64,000 nucleotides of DNA from Dermatophagoides farinae. Lineage: Eukaryota > Arthropoda > Arachnida > Sarcoptiformes > Pyroglyphidae. The notes under the pieces were generated by a model, which saw nothing but the letters and a program-made list of their open reading frames with translations, made no database searches and was not told where the DNA came from. The stretch spans positions 3,759,501 through 3,823,500 of the forward strand of contig NC_134681.1 of the NCBI RefSeq assembly GCF_024713945.1, given 5' to 3'. Both the position numbers and the translations under genes were made by a program. Shown in pieces: positions 25,501 to 37,720 of the stretch (its first letter is position 1; each line of letters begins with the position of its first letter).

Positions 25501-27515
25501 CGGCACCATCATTTGTTCATACATTACATGGATCATATTCACATGCACCATCATCAAATACAACACCGGTTCATACGTTGTCCTATCCACAACGAGCTGC
25601 TAGTCCTGGTTCTATGACCACTAAAAGAGATTTAGATTTTATGGTTGATTCACGTTTTGTTCAAAATAATAATAATTCACTTCATCAACAACAACAACAA
25701 CAACAACATCATTACACACCAATTCGACCTGGTCCATTACCGCCATTACCGGTGAATACGAACAACACTGTTGTTGGTATCTATGGTACACGGCCAATTC
25801 ATCAACAAAAATTACAACAGTTAACACCACGAAAACAGTTGCAAACATCTGCGGAACATCATCATCATCAATTAATGGCCGCTAATCAATCACCATTATC
25901 TGGACATCGAATTACACCAACCACCACTATTACATCATCAACATCATCAAATACAGTTGGTGATCATAATCAATTTGTACGAATGTCACCATCACGTTCT
26001 AGTCTTAAATCTAATGATGATATACATCAACGTCTTGGTAAATATGCAAATCGATTAGCCGAATTAGAACATCAACAGCAACGACAAAATAATCAACATC
26101 AGTTATTGAATCGTAGTGAATCACTTCGATCTGGACGTGCTTCACGTTCAAGTAGATTTGATTCATTACCACCGGTAGCAATGCAAGCAGCATTGCATCA
26201 ATTACCTCCACATCATCCACATCGTCGTAGTTCATTAAATCATCCAACTGCTGCTGGTGGTGGTGGTGGTGAACGTCATCATAATCAGATTATGATTGGT
26301 CATCATCAACAACAGCAAAAACAATTTCTATTAACATCAGCACCACAACCAACAATACAAAGTCCAACGGAAATGTTATCGAAAATAGCTGCAGATCAAC
26401 GTAATGAGCTTGAAATTATAATACAACGATTACAAGAAGAAAATCGGTTAGTTTGTTTTGGAAATTTTCTATTTATAATGAAAACTTTTTTCTATTCTAT
26501 TTTCAAATATAGATTATTGACGAATGAATATAGCCAATTGAAAGATAAAGATGATGATGATGATAATTATAAAAATAAATCATCGAATGATCCAACAACA
26601 ACAAAAAGAACAACTATCAAGAATGAATCGATAAATAATAATAATAATACTATGGAAACAAAATCAAAAACAATAAACAATCAAATTGAATTGAATGATA
26701 AATCCATAATGACCAATGGTAGTGGTCGTCGTAGTGGTAATAATAAAACCGATTTAACACCTTCACCGACGTCATCATCACAAGCATCACCAAATTCACC
26801 GGATAATAATAATACAACAACAATAACCATCGCGGATAATCAGCAACCACAATCAACATCATTACCATCATTTTGGTTGGATGAAGTACGACGATTAAAA
26901 AATGATCGAAATCATCTTGAAACAAGAAAATTTGAATTGGAAAAATGTAATAAATTATTGGAATTACAATTGAATCAATTTAAAACTTATATCAACACCA
27001 CTGGTACATTGGATGAACGTACGAAACAAAAATTAGAGAATCGTATACAGGAAGCAGAAAAACTTCTCGATGAACAGCAACAACAACAACAACAACAACA
27101 GCTGAGTGATCAGAATCGAGATGATTCATCATCGTCGATAAAAAAATTACCTAAAAATCAAACAACAACAGCAGCAGACATTTTAAAATTTGATGATGAC
27201 GATGGCTATGATGATGAGAATAAAGAATCGAATAAATCAATAAAAAATAGCCAATTATCGTCAACCACATATCATCAGCCATTATTACATACGGCAGCTG
27301 ATCGTATAAATAATGCAATGGAATCATTGGTAGATGTATTGAATCAAAACGATAATAATAATGATGATGATGATAGAGAATCATCAACAAATGGTCATTT
27401 TAAAAATGGTAAAACAACAACAACATTATCGATGACAAATGGTCAACAACAACAACAATCATCGGCAGCAGCAACAACAACGGTAGCTACTAACAAACAT
27501 TCAAGTCGTGTTTAA
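7939..27515 (+). CDS. Dys: Dystrophin (CH2-spectrin rod-WW-EF-ZZ-coiled coil), very large and lacking a visible CH1
   Basis: Fifteen coding exons, all GT-AG and phase-consistent: 7939-8081, 8175-8290, 8356-16670, 18616-19545, 19630-19907, 19995-20110, 20196-20608, 20689-21663, 23358-23492, 23553-23842, 23907-24581, 24663-24751, 24820-25249, 25328-26446, 26513-27515. The sum is 15,027 nt, 5,008 residues, against about 3,685 in human. Dystrophin ties cortical actin to the dystroglycan complex. Order: CH2 domain (residues about 5-115), a long rod of helical spectrin-like repeats broken by Gln/Asn/Ser/Asp runs, a final spectrin repeat (exons 9-10), a WW-like domain (about 3889-3918), EF-hand region, ZZ zinc finger (CNSC...RCLKC...CQYC...), and a tail with two coiled coils ([31 protein letters not shown]) that in the family bind dystrobrevin. 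Start: the first in-frame ATG after a stop at 7891. Oddities: CH1 not found; WW ligand residues changed; most of the rod in one exon. Confidence 0.93.
8356..16670 (+). other. Dys: Giant 8.3-kb dystrophin exon encoding the end of CH2 and most of the rod
   Basis: One uninterrupted exon of 8,315 nt (residues about 87-2858) between acceptor TCTAG at 8351-8355 and donor GAG|GTAAGT at 16671. It begins with the last CH2 helix ([14 protein letters not shown]) and a Gln run, then a Ser/Thr/Gly-rich hinge to about 8830, then helical repeats with recurring Trp (for example [25 protein letters not shown]). Low-complexity insertions include an Asp run near 11460-11490, Gln-His near 13372-13506 and Asp-His near 14140-14190. 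In vertebrates the same rod is split over dozens of exons. Confidence 0.85.
16671..18615 (+). other. Dystrophin intron 3 (1.9 kb)
   Basis: Starts GTAAGT and ends TATATAG. No exon recognised inside. It holds CA/GT tracts (for example 16902-16924, 18148-18176, 18423-18442), a GGT run at 17680-17700, A/T homopolymers, and a pair of degenerate hAT-like inverted termini at 16713-16809. As one of only two long introns in the gene it could house an internal promoter. Confidence 0.6.
16713..16809. mobile_element. Possible decayed hAT-like MITE (97 bp)
   Basis: Left end CAGTGATTTCCAACCAA and, inverted, right end CAGTGTTTTACAACCAA match at 15 of 17 positions. The left end differs at one of 15 bases from the terminus of the intact MITE at 51909-52031. 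No 8-bp duplication is visible (GATCTAAT versus TACATGTG) and the interior is unrelated, so this is either a degraded copy of another subfamily or chance. Confidence 0.3.
21664..23357 (+). other. Dystrophin intron 8 (1.7 kb)
   Basis: Donor CTG|GTAAGT at 21664, acceptor CTAATAG ending 23357. It contains GT tracts (21909-21930, 22474-22518), homopolymers and many short repeats, and no exon I can support. It lies just before the exons for the last spectrin repeat, WW, EF-hand and ZZ, the place where short dystrophin isoforms commonly start in other animals. Confidence 0.6.
22474..22518. repeat. (GT)n microsatellite, about 45 bp
   Basis: Perfect GT dinucleotide tract inside dystrophin intron 8. 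Confidence 0.9.
23796..23940 (+). other. Dys: Degenerate WW domain of dystrophin (split by a 64-nt intron)
   Basis: The segment aligns without gaps to the dystrophin WW domain: PWERA and the closing Pro are kept, with KLPCYIN before and [11 protein letters not shown] after the intron at 23843-23906. Compared with the family, the first Tyr of the YY pair is Cys (codon 23832-23834, residue 3901), the His after Asn is Arg (23908-23910, residue 3905) and the second signature Trp is Leu (23929-23931, residue 3912). In WW domains those positions form the proline groove and the Tyr pocket for PPxY ligands such as the beta-dystroglycan tail. Confidence 0.8.
26447..26512 (+). other. 66-nt stop-free, frame-preserving intron in the dystrophin coiled-coil region
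   Basis: Flanked by CG|GTTAGT and AAATATAG|A. Removal joins ENR to LLTNEY, continuing a clear heptad pattern; retention would add 22 mostly hydrophobic and aromatic residues without a stop. The homologous join in dystrophins (LEEENRNLQAEY-like) supports splicing as the default. Confidence 0.7.
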
Positions 27516-27528
27516 AATTTATCAAAAA

Positions 27529-27534
27529 AATAAA
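27529..27534 (+). terminator. Poly(A) signal candidate for dystrophin
   Basis: AATAAA 14 bases after the dystrophin TAA in an A-rich stretch. Because A-runs create this hexamer by chance here, confidence is limited; cleavage further downstream is possible. Confidence 0.4.
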
Positions 27535-29841
27535 AAAAAACTAACACAAGAAGAAAATGTCACATTCACAATCAATATTACAACATATCTTCAAAAATTA
27601 TCATTGGAAAAAAAAATTATGCATATCGTGCCCTTATCAATCAATCAATTATTGACCACACACACACACACAGCCACACCACCCACATCCAAACACAAAC
27701 ACACACACACAAGTACGGATTAAGTGAATTGTGAACGGATTAGAATTAAGAACGATCATTTTTTTCTCTTCTTCTTCACCTCCTAATATTAGTGATGTGA
27801 TTATTTTACATTTTATTTATTATTCATGAATATTTCATAATTGTGACCATTTTTTTTGTTGTTGTTATTCGGTGTGTGTGTGTGTGTGTGTGCGTTTGTA
27901 TGTACTTTTGTGTTTGCAATCAATCAATATAATCAATCAATTTTCGGTGTTTAAATCAGAAATCAATGCAATCAATTTCATCACATGTTTTTTTTTCTTG
28001 TTGTTATTGCTGTTGCTGTTGCTATTGCTATTGCTATTTATCGATAAAATGAGAATGTTCATGATAGGTTTTTTTTCTATTATTCGGTGATGATACACAC
28101 ACACACACCCACACACAAACAAACCAGCATACATTATTATAAAGATAATCATCATTATTATTAATATAGACCACACCAACACACATAAACATACACCGAC
28201 AACGATTCTTGCATTTTTTTCATTTTTTACCATTTTTTGTTTATTTATTCGTTGTGTGTGTGTGTGTGTGGATAGTATTCACCACCACCACCAAACAATA
28301 CACACACACAGACACATACCCTGGATTACTAAAAGAATATTCTTGACCACCAATGTTTCAATTTGATAAACATAAGCACACGCATTTACATTTTTGCATT
28401 TTTCAATCAGAGAAAAAAAACAAAAATTCATTTTGCATTTCGTAATTACGATTATTTCCATTTTCATTTATTCATTCATTTATTCATTAATTTTTTGTCA
28501 TTTAAATTCAATTTTGAAAGTTTAAAAATAAAACAAAAAAAAAGAGCAAATGCAAATGGTCAACCATATATTCTATTTCATTTCATTTCAATTGTCACCA
28601 AGAAAAAAGACAAGCAAAAAAAAATTTTGAAAAAAAAGAAAAGCGAAACATACAGATTTCATTCTGCTTTCGTCTTTTTTTTTTGCATCCATAAATATTG
28701 CCGAGATAAGAATGGAAAATTTTCAATCGGAAATCAACAATAAACGACGACAACAAAATTGAAACAAAATAATTTGGAATTCGAAACACAAAAAACAATC
28801 GATGATGAATATCAATTGATGAATATATAGGATTACATTGTAATCAAATAGTCTGTGTGTGTGTGTGTGTGTATGAATGTATGATGTATAGAATTATTGG
28901 ATTTCAAATCTGCTTGGTAATAATAAAATTTTTTTTCGTTTTCTATTCTATTCATTTGATCGATGTGTTGACAACGCCAACAACAACAGCAACAAAAACA
29001 ATAGGGATGACAATCAACAAAAACAATCGTCATTCATCAATTGTGTTGTTGAAAACCATTAAAAATTTGAAAATTGAATTTGATTTGAGACTTGTGAATC
29101 ATGTGTGTGTGTGTGTGTGTAATGCGATGAAAATCACGCCAATTAATCAATGAAAAACAAAAAACAAAAATGAGTCATCAAAAATCAAAAAAAAAAAAAA
29201 AAACAAATCTACCCGTGTGTGTGTGTGTTTGTATCTATTTTGATTTTTTAATTCGATTGCCAGAAAATAAACCAGAAAAAAAATCAATCCCAATTTAAAT
29301 GTGTGCCGATTTATGAATGGGCAAGGTCAATTTTAATTTTTTTTTATTGTTTCCATGAAAAAAACCATATTTTATGATTTTTCTTTGGTTGTCTTTTTTC
29401 TCTCCATTGTTTTCGTCGTCGTTATATAACCACACACACATCATCATCATCATCATCATCGATCAGATTATGTGAATTTTCATTCTGCAACCAAAAAAAA
29501 AAACATCAGACACAGACATTTCATATATAAAAAAATTGGTATTCAGGCCAGTAATAATCATCATCATCATCATCATCATCATTTTGTGAATAACCAGGCG
29601 GTTGTCTTTTATGTTTTATTTTTTTTACAACGAAAAGAAAAAAATCGACAAACCAAAATTCAAATTCAAAAATTGAATTTTAAACCCAGCACACACACAC
29701 ACACACACAAACAGAAAAACTGGGCCGCCAACAAGATTTGGTTTGGTTTTGTTTTGTTTTTTTTTTAAATTTCTTGTTGTGTAATTTTTTTTTGTTTTAT
29801 TTTGAAAAAAAACTGGTAACAACTAGTTCATCATCATCATC

Positions 29842-29844
<3 letters not shown>

Positions 29845-29884
<40 letters not shown>
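29845..29884. repeat. (TG)n microsatellite, about 40 bp
   Basis: Perfect TG tract between dystrophin and SLC41. Confidence 0.9.
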
Positions 29885-29890
<6 letters not shown>

Positions 29891-31101
29891 GAAAACAATC
29901 AAACGAGAAATCGGCTATTGATGGATTCGTTGCTGTTGTTGCAGACCAATTGGCTTTTTTTTCATTTCTAATTCGTTCGTATATACTACTGTTTGTTGTC
30001 GTTGTCGAAGTGTATGTGTTGTTTTTGGATTTCGAAATTCATTTATTTTTTCGTTTATCCAGTGTATTCTGGTGGTGTGTTGCACGTTGAATACGTTTGT
30101 TTTTTTCACTTGTTGTCTAATCTCTAATTCCCATATTTTTCATCATAAAATAAATTGAATATTCGTATTGAGAAAAAAAACCGGATATTCAATGTGTGAT
30201 ATATTGTGACGTCATTCGAATATATATATTTTTTTTTGTTCTGTTTGGCTGGCTTGCTTGCTTGCTAACACGTTGGTATGTAAATTTTTCTATTTTTTTT
30301 ATCGACATAAAAAAAATAGAAATAACGTGAAATCATTTGAATGAAGAAAACGAATTTTTTTTTTGTTTCATTTTCATCTTCACTTTACTGATCAATGATC
30401 ATTGAGTGATTGATCGAAGGATGATGAGCTTTGATCATCGAACAACGGCAGTCAAAAAAAAAAAAATATCGATAGGAAATAAATGTGTATGTGTGTGTGT
30501 GTGTGGGTGGGTGTGTGTAAGTATCATTGACGTTTGATTATCATCATCATGATATATTTTTTGGTAGCAATAATAATAATAACATAAATTATACCAGAAA
30601 AAAATAATCAAAACAAATCCCTAAATGGAGAGTTTTGTCAATTTTTTTTCTCTCTTTTTTTGTATGTTTTATTTATTTATTTATTTTTTTTTTTTGAAAA
30701 TGAAAAAAAAACGATGATGATAAAATTCAATGTCCGATCGATCGATCGGTTGATTTTTGTTCAACCATCAAAGGTCAGGTCAGGTGTTGAAAGAAGAAAT
30801 TTAATAAGAAAAAAAACCCAAAAGTGAGATAGTGAAAAGTACTCCAGGAACAACAAAACAAAAACAAAAAAATAAAAAAATGTGGATAAATGAATTCACA
30901 CTGCTGCACACTTCGATACACTGTGTGTGTGTGTGTATTATTATTGATCGATCATCAATCGATCGATCGATTTTTTTTCTTGTTTCATTATTTGATGAAT
31001 GCGTCATTATATTGAGAAATTTCTTTTTCATCATCATCATCACTACAATTTATTTTATCAAACGATAACAAATTAAATTGTCAACGATAGCAAACAAAAC
31101 G

Positions 31102-31136
31102 CACACACAGACACACACACACACACACACACACAC
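31102..31136. repeat. (CA)n microsatellite, about 35 bp, one interruption
   Basis: CA tract interrupted once by a G near 31110. Confidence 0.85.
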
Positions 31137-33036
31137 GAATTGTTCAAAAATCAAATGATTTGATTTGATTCAATTCATGAATTTCATTCATGTTATGTAT
31201 AGAGATAATGATAATGAAAAAAAAAATTTTTTTTCAATTTCCATTCAAAATTGCAATAACCGAACAAAAAATTTTTTTTTTTATCATAATGATGACCATG
31301 GAATCGTTGTATCCGCATCCGTCCTTGTTTGTTGTTTACAATTGATCATCATTGTTATTCGATAATTTGGTGATTGATTGATTAAATTTTTGATATTTTT
31401 TTTTGTCGACTTTGGAATCAAATATCGAATAAAATAAATTTTTTTTTCTCTCATGCTTTTCATCCAATTCATTATCAATATATTATAATATATTGGCAAT
31501 TCAGCAACTGACAAATACGGCAATTGCATTTTTTTTTCGTTTTTCGTTTTGGTTTTGTTTTGTTTTGTTTTTTTTTTTTTTTTTTTTTTTTGAATGTCAC
31601 CATTAAAAAAAAACAATGTACGTACGTACACACTGTCAATTTTTTTTTTTTGTATTCTTCTTTTTCTTTCAACTCGTAAATGCCGGTTTTCATTCGGTGC
31701 TTTTTTTCCCATTATATTCTTGTAATAATCATTTGCTGTTTTGTCAATGAAAAAAATTAAAAAAAAAAATCAGACAGACACAAACGCGCATAGACATTGA
31801 AGATATTTCAAGACATTGCAGCAGCAGAGGCAGCAGTATTCGTTTTATCTATATAGATAACCATAATATATACATATATTATGAATTTTTTTTTTATTGA
31901 CTTTTTGGCAAACTTTTTGTACGCGTTTAAGAATTTTTTTTTTTTTTTTTTTGGTCTTTTCGCTATAGCCAGCTTGTTATGTGCTAGCCGTTCATATATC
32001 ACACACAAACTTTTTCATCTTTTTTTTTCGTTTTCTCGAATAAAATATTGATGCTACTACAAGAACGACTAAAAAAAAAAAAAAAAAATTTTACGGCTAC
32101 CCATTCATTTTATATATGATGATGATGATGATTACCAATTTAGTAAAATATAATACACTGAATGAATGAAAAGCATGTGCGTATAGTGTGTGTGTGTGTA
32201 TACATTTATTTTTGTACAACGTCTATATATTCCCTATGGTCTCCTCCTTTTTTTTTTTTTTATTTAGCTATGGCCATTTCTTTTTTTTCTCTTTATCTTT
32301 TTTGGTGCATGAATAGGATCCATGTTTTTTTTTCATTTTTCATCATTATTATTTCTGCTATATAAATATTTTCACATACACACACAAACTCTGCTACAAA
32401 TGCAATTGATGATAATGATAATGATGATGATGAACAAACGTGCATATATATGTTGTTGAAAAATTATATAAAAAGCACATGCACATTGGTTGTGTGAATT
32501 TATATATGTGGTGTTTATACATCGATACAAATTTTATTTTTTCTTCTGTCTTACAAATTTTATTAATGAATCTCAATGAATGAAAAATACGCAACGAAAT
32601 ATTTGAAGAAAAATTTTCAAGCGAGAAAAAGAGAAAAAAAATTTTGACTTTTAATGATATATTAACTGTTACCATTTTTTGTTGTTTTCAAAAACCGTTT
32701 TTCTTTTCAATATATTCGTGAGATAACCAATCAATAAATCATCGAATTGAATTTCAGTTTTTTTGTCTGTTTATTCGTGTTTTTTTTTAAATTTCTGGCT
32801 CAATCTTTTATTTTGTGTGTCATCATCTATTTTTCATTCTTTCTGCTATTTTTTTTTTTTTTTTTTGGTTTCGATTTTTTTTTGCTGTTTAGCACAGAAT
32901 TGATTATTATCCATTGATATAGGTATCCCGGTAAGTGTTTTGTTGTTGTTGTTAATTTGAATATATCAAACTCATGATTAATCAATCAAACTAATTTAAA
33001 AACAATCAAACAATCAAAAAAAAAAAAAAAACACAG

Positions 33037-34563
33037 GAGATGAATACAAGCCTCAAAGGTCTAGTGCTGCTGCAAAAGTGTATCCAAAGGCTTCACGCTT
33101 CGATCCAGGTAAGTTTATTATTATTATTTTTCGCCTTTATTTTTGTTTTTTACTCACACACGTTTACGTTTGTTGTATTACACTTTAAATTGTGTGTGTG
33201 TGTGTACAAGCACAAACACAACAAGCATTTCGGCATGGTATATATTTTTTTGCATCAATGATTCTGACCATTATGCCATCTTTTGGTTGCCGATGTTTTT
33301 AAATTTTTTTCTACATCAAGAAATTGTGCAATGCTGTTGTAGCTAAAATGAAATCCTGGTGAATGAATGAATGAATGAATGCCAAAAAAATGATAATGAA
33401 AATCCAGAAAAAAAATTGAATTGAATTGAAGGTCAAATTGTATATATAAAATTCTCTTTATGTTCATGATATTTTGGCATTGGCCTTTAAAAAAAAATGA
33501 AATGAAATGAAATGAAATCCTTCAGATAAAATCAATTGCATTGCATACATAAAATAGATTTGAGAATAATGATAATGATCGTTTTTTTTTCATTGATTTC
33601 AATTGACATTTAAATAAATCAATCAATGATAACAAATCTTGAAAATTTTGATTCGGACTATTGGCCAAGAATGCCGTATTGTTGTTGTATATGTGTGTGT
33701 GTGTGTGTGTGTAAAAGTAACTCAACGGTAAATTGTATCATGGTTGTTTCATCGTATTCATGTTATTTTCTCTTGTTTTTTTTTGTTGGTGGTGGTTGCC
33801 ATGATTCATTATATGAACACAAGTGTCATAAAAAAAATGATGATTGATATTGTGATATGTATAAATATAAAAGACATCCGATTTTTTTCTGGTTATGATA
33901 TTTGTCGTGACGACAACAAGAAATAGCTGGAGAAAAAAAAAGATTAGTTTTGGATAAAGGTTATTATAAATAGAAACATTTGCGAATTGAATACGAAAAT
34001 GGATGATGATGATGATGATGATGAGGAGGAGGAGGAGGATGATGACTTGTGTTTTGTTTGTTTATTTTTCCTGTTATCTAACTGTTATTTTCCTGTTTCC
34101 TTTGTGTCACTATATATATATATAGGGCTTAAGCCAACAAGTGCACTATTACCTGGTCGCAAATATTGTTGTTGTTGTTGTTGTGGTTTTCGTCGTAGTC
34201 GTCGTCGCTGTTTCGCTTACCACATTGCGGCCAGTAATAATAATTCGACGATTAAACGTCGAAACATCAGTAAAAGCAGCATCAACAGCAGCAGCAACAA
34301 CAACAAAAGAATCAGCAACTTTTGTATTATTGGCAGCAATAATCATAAAAACAGCAGCAACAAAAACATTAACTGCCGGCAACGACAACTACGATAATCC
34401 TTATTATTCGGATCTCATTTCACATCAAGCATCACCAGGTAAAATTTTAAATAAATAAATAAAAAAAATTCCAATTCATTTTTTTTTCTTCACAAACAGA
34501 AGCAGCAGATTGAAGAATACGAATCAAATAAACAAGAGAAAGAAATATCTGGATGGAAATTAG
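33037..34563 (+). other. Candidate SLC41 5' exons carrying a small upstream ORF (131 codons)
   Basis: Three segments have convincing splice borders: 33037-33108 (acceptor ACACAG, donor CCAG|GTAAGT), 34126-34438 (acceptor TATATAG, donor CCAG|GTAAAA) and 34500-34563 (acceptor AAACAG, donor TTAG|GTACTG), then the coding exon from 34994. Joined, they contain a frame from ATG 33040 to TGA at 34509-34511: Leu-rich start, a run of about 15 Val/Phe that could span a membrane, then an Ala/Thr-rich stretch and the tail DNYDNPYYSDL. A second frame (DEYKPQRSS...KASRFDP, then a six-Cys run) is also open across the first junction and stops at 34397. Frames into the SLC41 coding exon are closed, so the simplest reading is a spliced 5' UTR. 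Whether either frame is translated cannot be told. Confidence 0.4.
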
Positions 34564-35024
34564 GTACTGAATTCTTAATTGTTTTTCTTTCAAACAAACA
34601 AAAAAAAACGAATGCTGTGGCACTGGTAATAATCCAACAACAGGAAAAAAAATTTAACCTTTTTTTTGTGGAACATATCTTACATATAAAAGCTTTAAAA
34701 AGCTGTAAGCAATCAATTGATCGATCGAATGAATTGTGCCCATATCATTGTGCATTGTGATATATATATATATTTGAAAGAAGAAATAACGGGATTAAGG
34801 AAAAAAACCGATAATCCAATTTGTTTTTTTGTTATTTATATCGCTTTTAATAATATCACCTCTCAAAGTAAGTGAAAGAAAAAAAAATGAAAAATGTAAA
34901 GAAATATTTTTCTCATCAACATCTCGTGATCAATGTACAGTTAATCATTCAATTGTTTTTTTTTTTGTATTTTTGTGTGTGTTTGCTTTATAGGAAACCA
35001 ACAGCAGCAGCCAAAGCAGTCAGA

Positions 35025-37720
35025 ATGGAAAGTTGTAATTCAAGACAAGGATTGCTGTTAAAATCATTTTCAGCAAATAGTGATTTTAGTGATGATTATC
35101 ATCAATCACAAATCATCAATAATAATGACAATGTGCCACAAATTTGTCTTGATAATTATGGATCTTCGGATATTACCAGTAATGGTGGTGATGGTGTTCA
35201 AAGTATTGATGGTGTAACAACATCAACATCAACAACAACATCAACGACTGCAGATACAGGTCCGGCAAAATTTTTTATTGGTGATGGTGATGAAACCATG
35301 ACGGTATCAAGTCATCAATCAAATTCAATAGGAAAATTGGCAAATTCACGAGAATTTGATAAAAGTTCTTGTTCATCAAATGAAGATGATGATCATATGG
35401 CAACAATGAAACAATCAAATACTGAATCGACAATCATTATAATGGATCAATCACCATCATCATCACCAGTGCCAATTGATCCATTTGATATGATTATGGC
35501 TAAAGGTAATGATTCAACATTAATCGATGATGATGATGTTATGATCAATGAACGATTACATTTCTTAACAAATTGGCCCGATAATATTGGTCGCACGAAT
35601 TTACCAGTAGTAGGTGGTGGTGGTGGTCCATTGACAGACAAACATTTCGTTGATGATCAACATGATAATAATGAAAAACAACATCATCAACATGGTGGTA
35701 TTGGATCTAGTTGGCAGATATTCATGGCGGTTATGATTGCAGCAAGTGGTAATTTTATTGCCGGCCTAATACTTGACAATAGTAAATCATGGAATGTATT
35801 TCTTTATACACCTGAATTATATTATCTTGTGCCGATATTGTTGAGTTTAAAAGGCAATCTTGAAATGACAATGGTTGCACGTCTAAGCACATTGGCTAAT
35901 ATGGGAATGTTGAAAAGTGTTCGACGTGTTTTACATATTCTATTATATAATATAAGTTTGGTACAAACACAAGCAATCATTGTATCGTTTTTAGCATCAA
36001 TTGTAACATTATTAGCATTACGAATGGAAGGCGAATCAGATATTGATCTGCCAATAATTGGTGATGCAACATTATCATCATTATCGATCATCAATGCAAC
36101 CACAAATGCAAATACAATGCAACAACAACAACAATTACATTTACACGGTGATGGTACTGCATTAACGCGTAAATGTTTGCTCATTTTTTCAACATCTTTA
36201 GCTACTGCTAATGTTGCCTGCCTTTTATCCAGTAAGTTGACATTGTGACAATTTTTTTTTCATTAATTTTTTCACTTTTTTTTATTATTTTTAGCTGTGA
36301 TTATGATCACATTGACTATTGCATTACATTATTATAATGTGAATCCAGATAATTTTGTCACAGCATTGGCTGCATCATTTGGTGATATAATAACATCATT
36401 TCTTATTGGTGTAATTGGTGAATTTATCAATGAAAGAATCACTTATCAACCGACAGATAATGATGCCGTATTTTTATTGGATTCTGTTCGTTATCATGAT
36501 GATCTGCAATCACCAATGATGGCTATATTGATTATAATGTTATTCATTGCCATATTTCCATTGTTGGCATGGTTTTCTTGTCGTGATGAATCGAATAGAA
36601 AAATTTTACTTGGCTTAGGTGCATGGCTACCAATATTATTATCAATGTTGATTGCATTCGTCTCTGGATTCGTGTTACGTTTTGGTGCAGTTGCATTTAA
36701 TTTCATGTCATTATTTCAACCACTTATTAATGGGTAATTATCATTGCATTTGTCAAATAATTAATTAATCTAATCTAATTTTTTTGTTTTTTTATTTGTT
36801 TGTTTCTACTTTCACAGAGTTGGTGGTAATTTGGCTGCTATTACAACTAGTCGATATTCGACCGAATTACATAAACAAAAAGCACAGGAAACGATTGTAA
36901 CCAATTTAGAACATCGATCAGCATCGGCATCAACTGCATCATCATCATCATCATCATCATCATCGAAATCACCATTGAAATCAGTCATGTCATCTACATT
37001 GCATAGTTTCTTACGATTAAGCGGTATGTGATTGATATTTAGGTTCGATTTAATTTTATCCAAAATCATTTGTTTGTTTGTTCGCAAAAAATTAGATAAT
37101 CGTAATCAGATGATTTTACTTTACATACTAATGGCCATTGCTGTACATTTATTCTATGGAATATTAGCGCCTGCTATTCATACATCGGATCATCATCACA
37201 TTACATGGTTATTCTACATGTTTTATATTCCAGCAACTATTCTACAGGTATGGAAACCGATCAATTAATCAATCAAATGCAATTAATTGTTGTCTATTGA
37301 ACAAAATAGGTTCTATTATTACTTATAGTGACACGTTTCTTCGTCGATTTTGTTTGGTGGTTACATTATGATCCCGATACAAGTGCTATACCGATACTAA
37401 CATCATTGGGTGATATATTGGGAACAGTTTTCTTATATATTGTTTTCATTTTATTACAATTTATTGGTGATCAATCTGCCGCACCACCATTGAATAATAT
37501 TGATGATTTAGCTACTGGCACTGTTGATATAGCTGCTAATTTAATATCGACAACAACAACGACATCCTTACCAACATTATATGAATTTATAACCAAAAAT
37601 AATGATCCAATCAGAATGGCTATTGCATTGGTATCAAATGAAAATCCGACAACAACAACAACAACAAATACATTTATACGACATTTGATGATGAATCCGA
37701 CAACACCAACAGCTATTTGA
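35025..37720 (+). CDS. SLC41A: SLC41 (MgtE-type) magnesium transporter
   Basis: Five coding exons: 35025-36231 (exon begins about 34994), 36295-36733, 36818-37023, 37096-37247, 37310-37720; GT-AG, phases consistent, 804 residues. SLC41 proteins are MgtE-like plasma-membrane Mg2+ carriers or Na+/Mg2+ exchangers with two homologous membrane halves. Seen here: a hydrophilic Ser/Asp/Asn-rich N-terminus (about 225 residues), then membrane segments and family motifs: LVPILLSLKGNLEMTMVARLST, NPDN...AASFGDI, FQPLINGVGGNLAAI..SR.ST and the second-half IPILTSLGDILGT (quoted in parts). The C-terminus has a Thr-rich tail. The start, MESCNSRQG, is the first in-frame ATG after a spliced 5' UTR with good context (CAGAATGG). 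Human members are about 510-570 residues; the excess is the N-terminal extension and a Ser-rich loop. The first-half TP of the family reads TA, and the second-half PDN reads PDT. Confidence 0.9.

Larger units (their letters stand above)
27516..33036. other. Intergenic region between dystrophin and the SLC41 locus (5.5 kb)
   Basis: No gene recognised on either strand. A poly(A) signal for dystrophin (AATAAA, 27529-27534) lies 14 bases after its stop. The remainder is homopolymers, ATC/GAT runs and GT/CA tracts (notably 29845-29884 and 31102-31136), with an AT-rich perfect inverted repeat (30287-30302 with 30307-30322). Upstream SLC41 promoter elements probably lie in the last part. A possible 8-nt microexon (32923-32930, between ATATAG and GTAAGT) is too short to support. 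Confidence 0.5.

Noticed and set aside
33037-34397. Alternative frame with a six-Cys run in the SLC41 5' exons as a palmitoylated protein
   Set aside because: It has no start codon in these exons, needs an 8-nt microexon to extend, and the Cys run is just a TTG repeat; kept only as a note.
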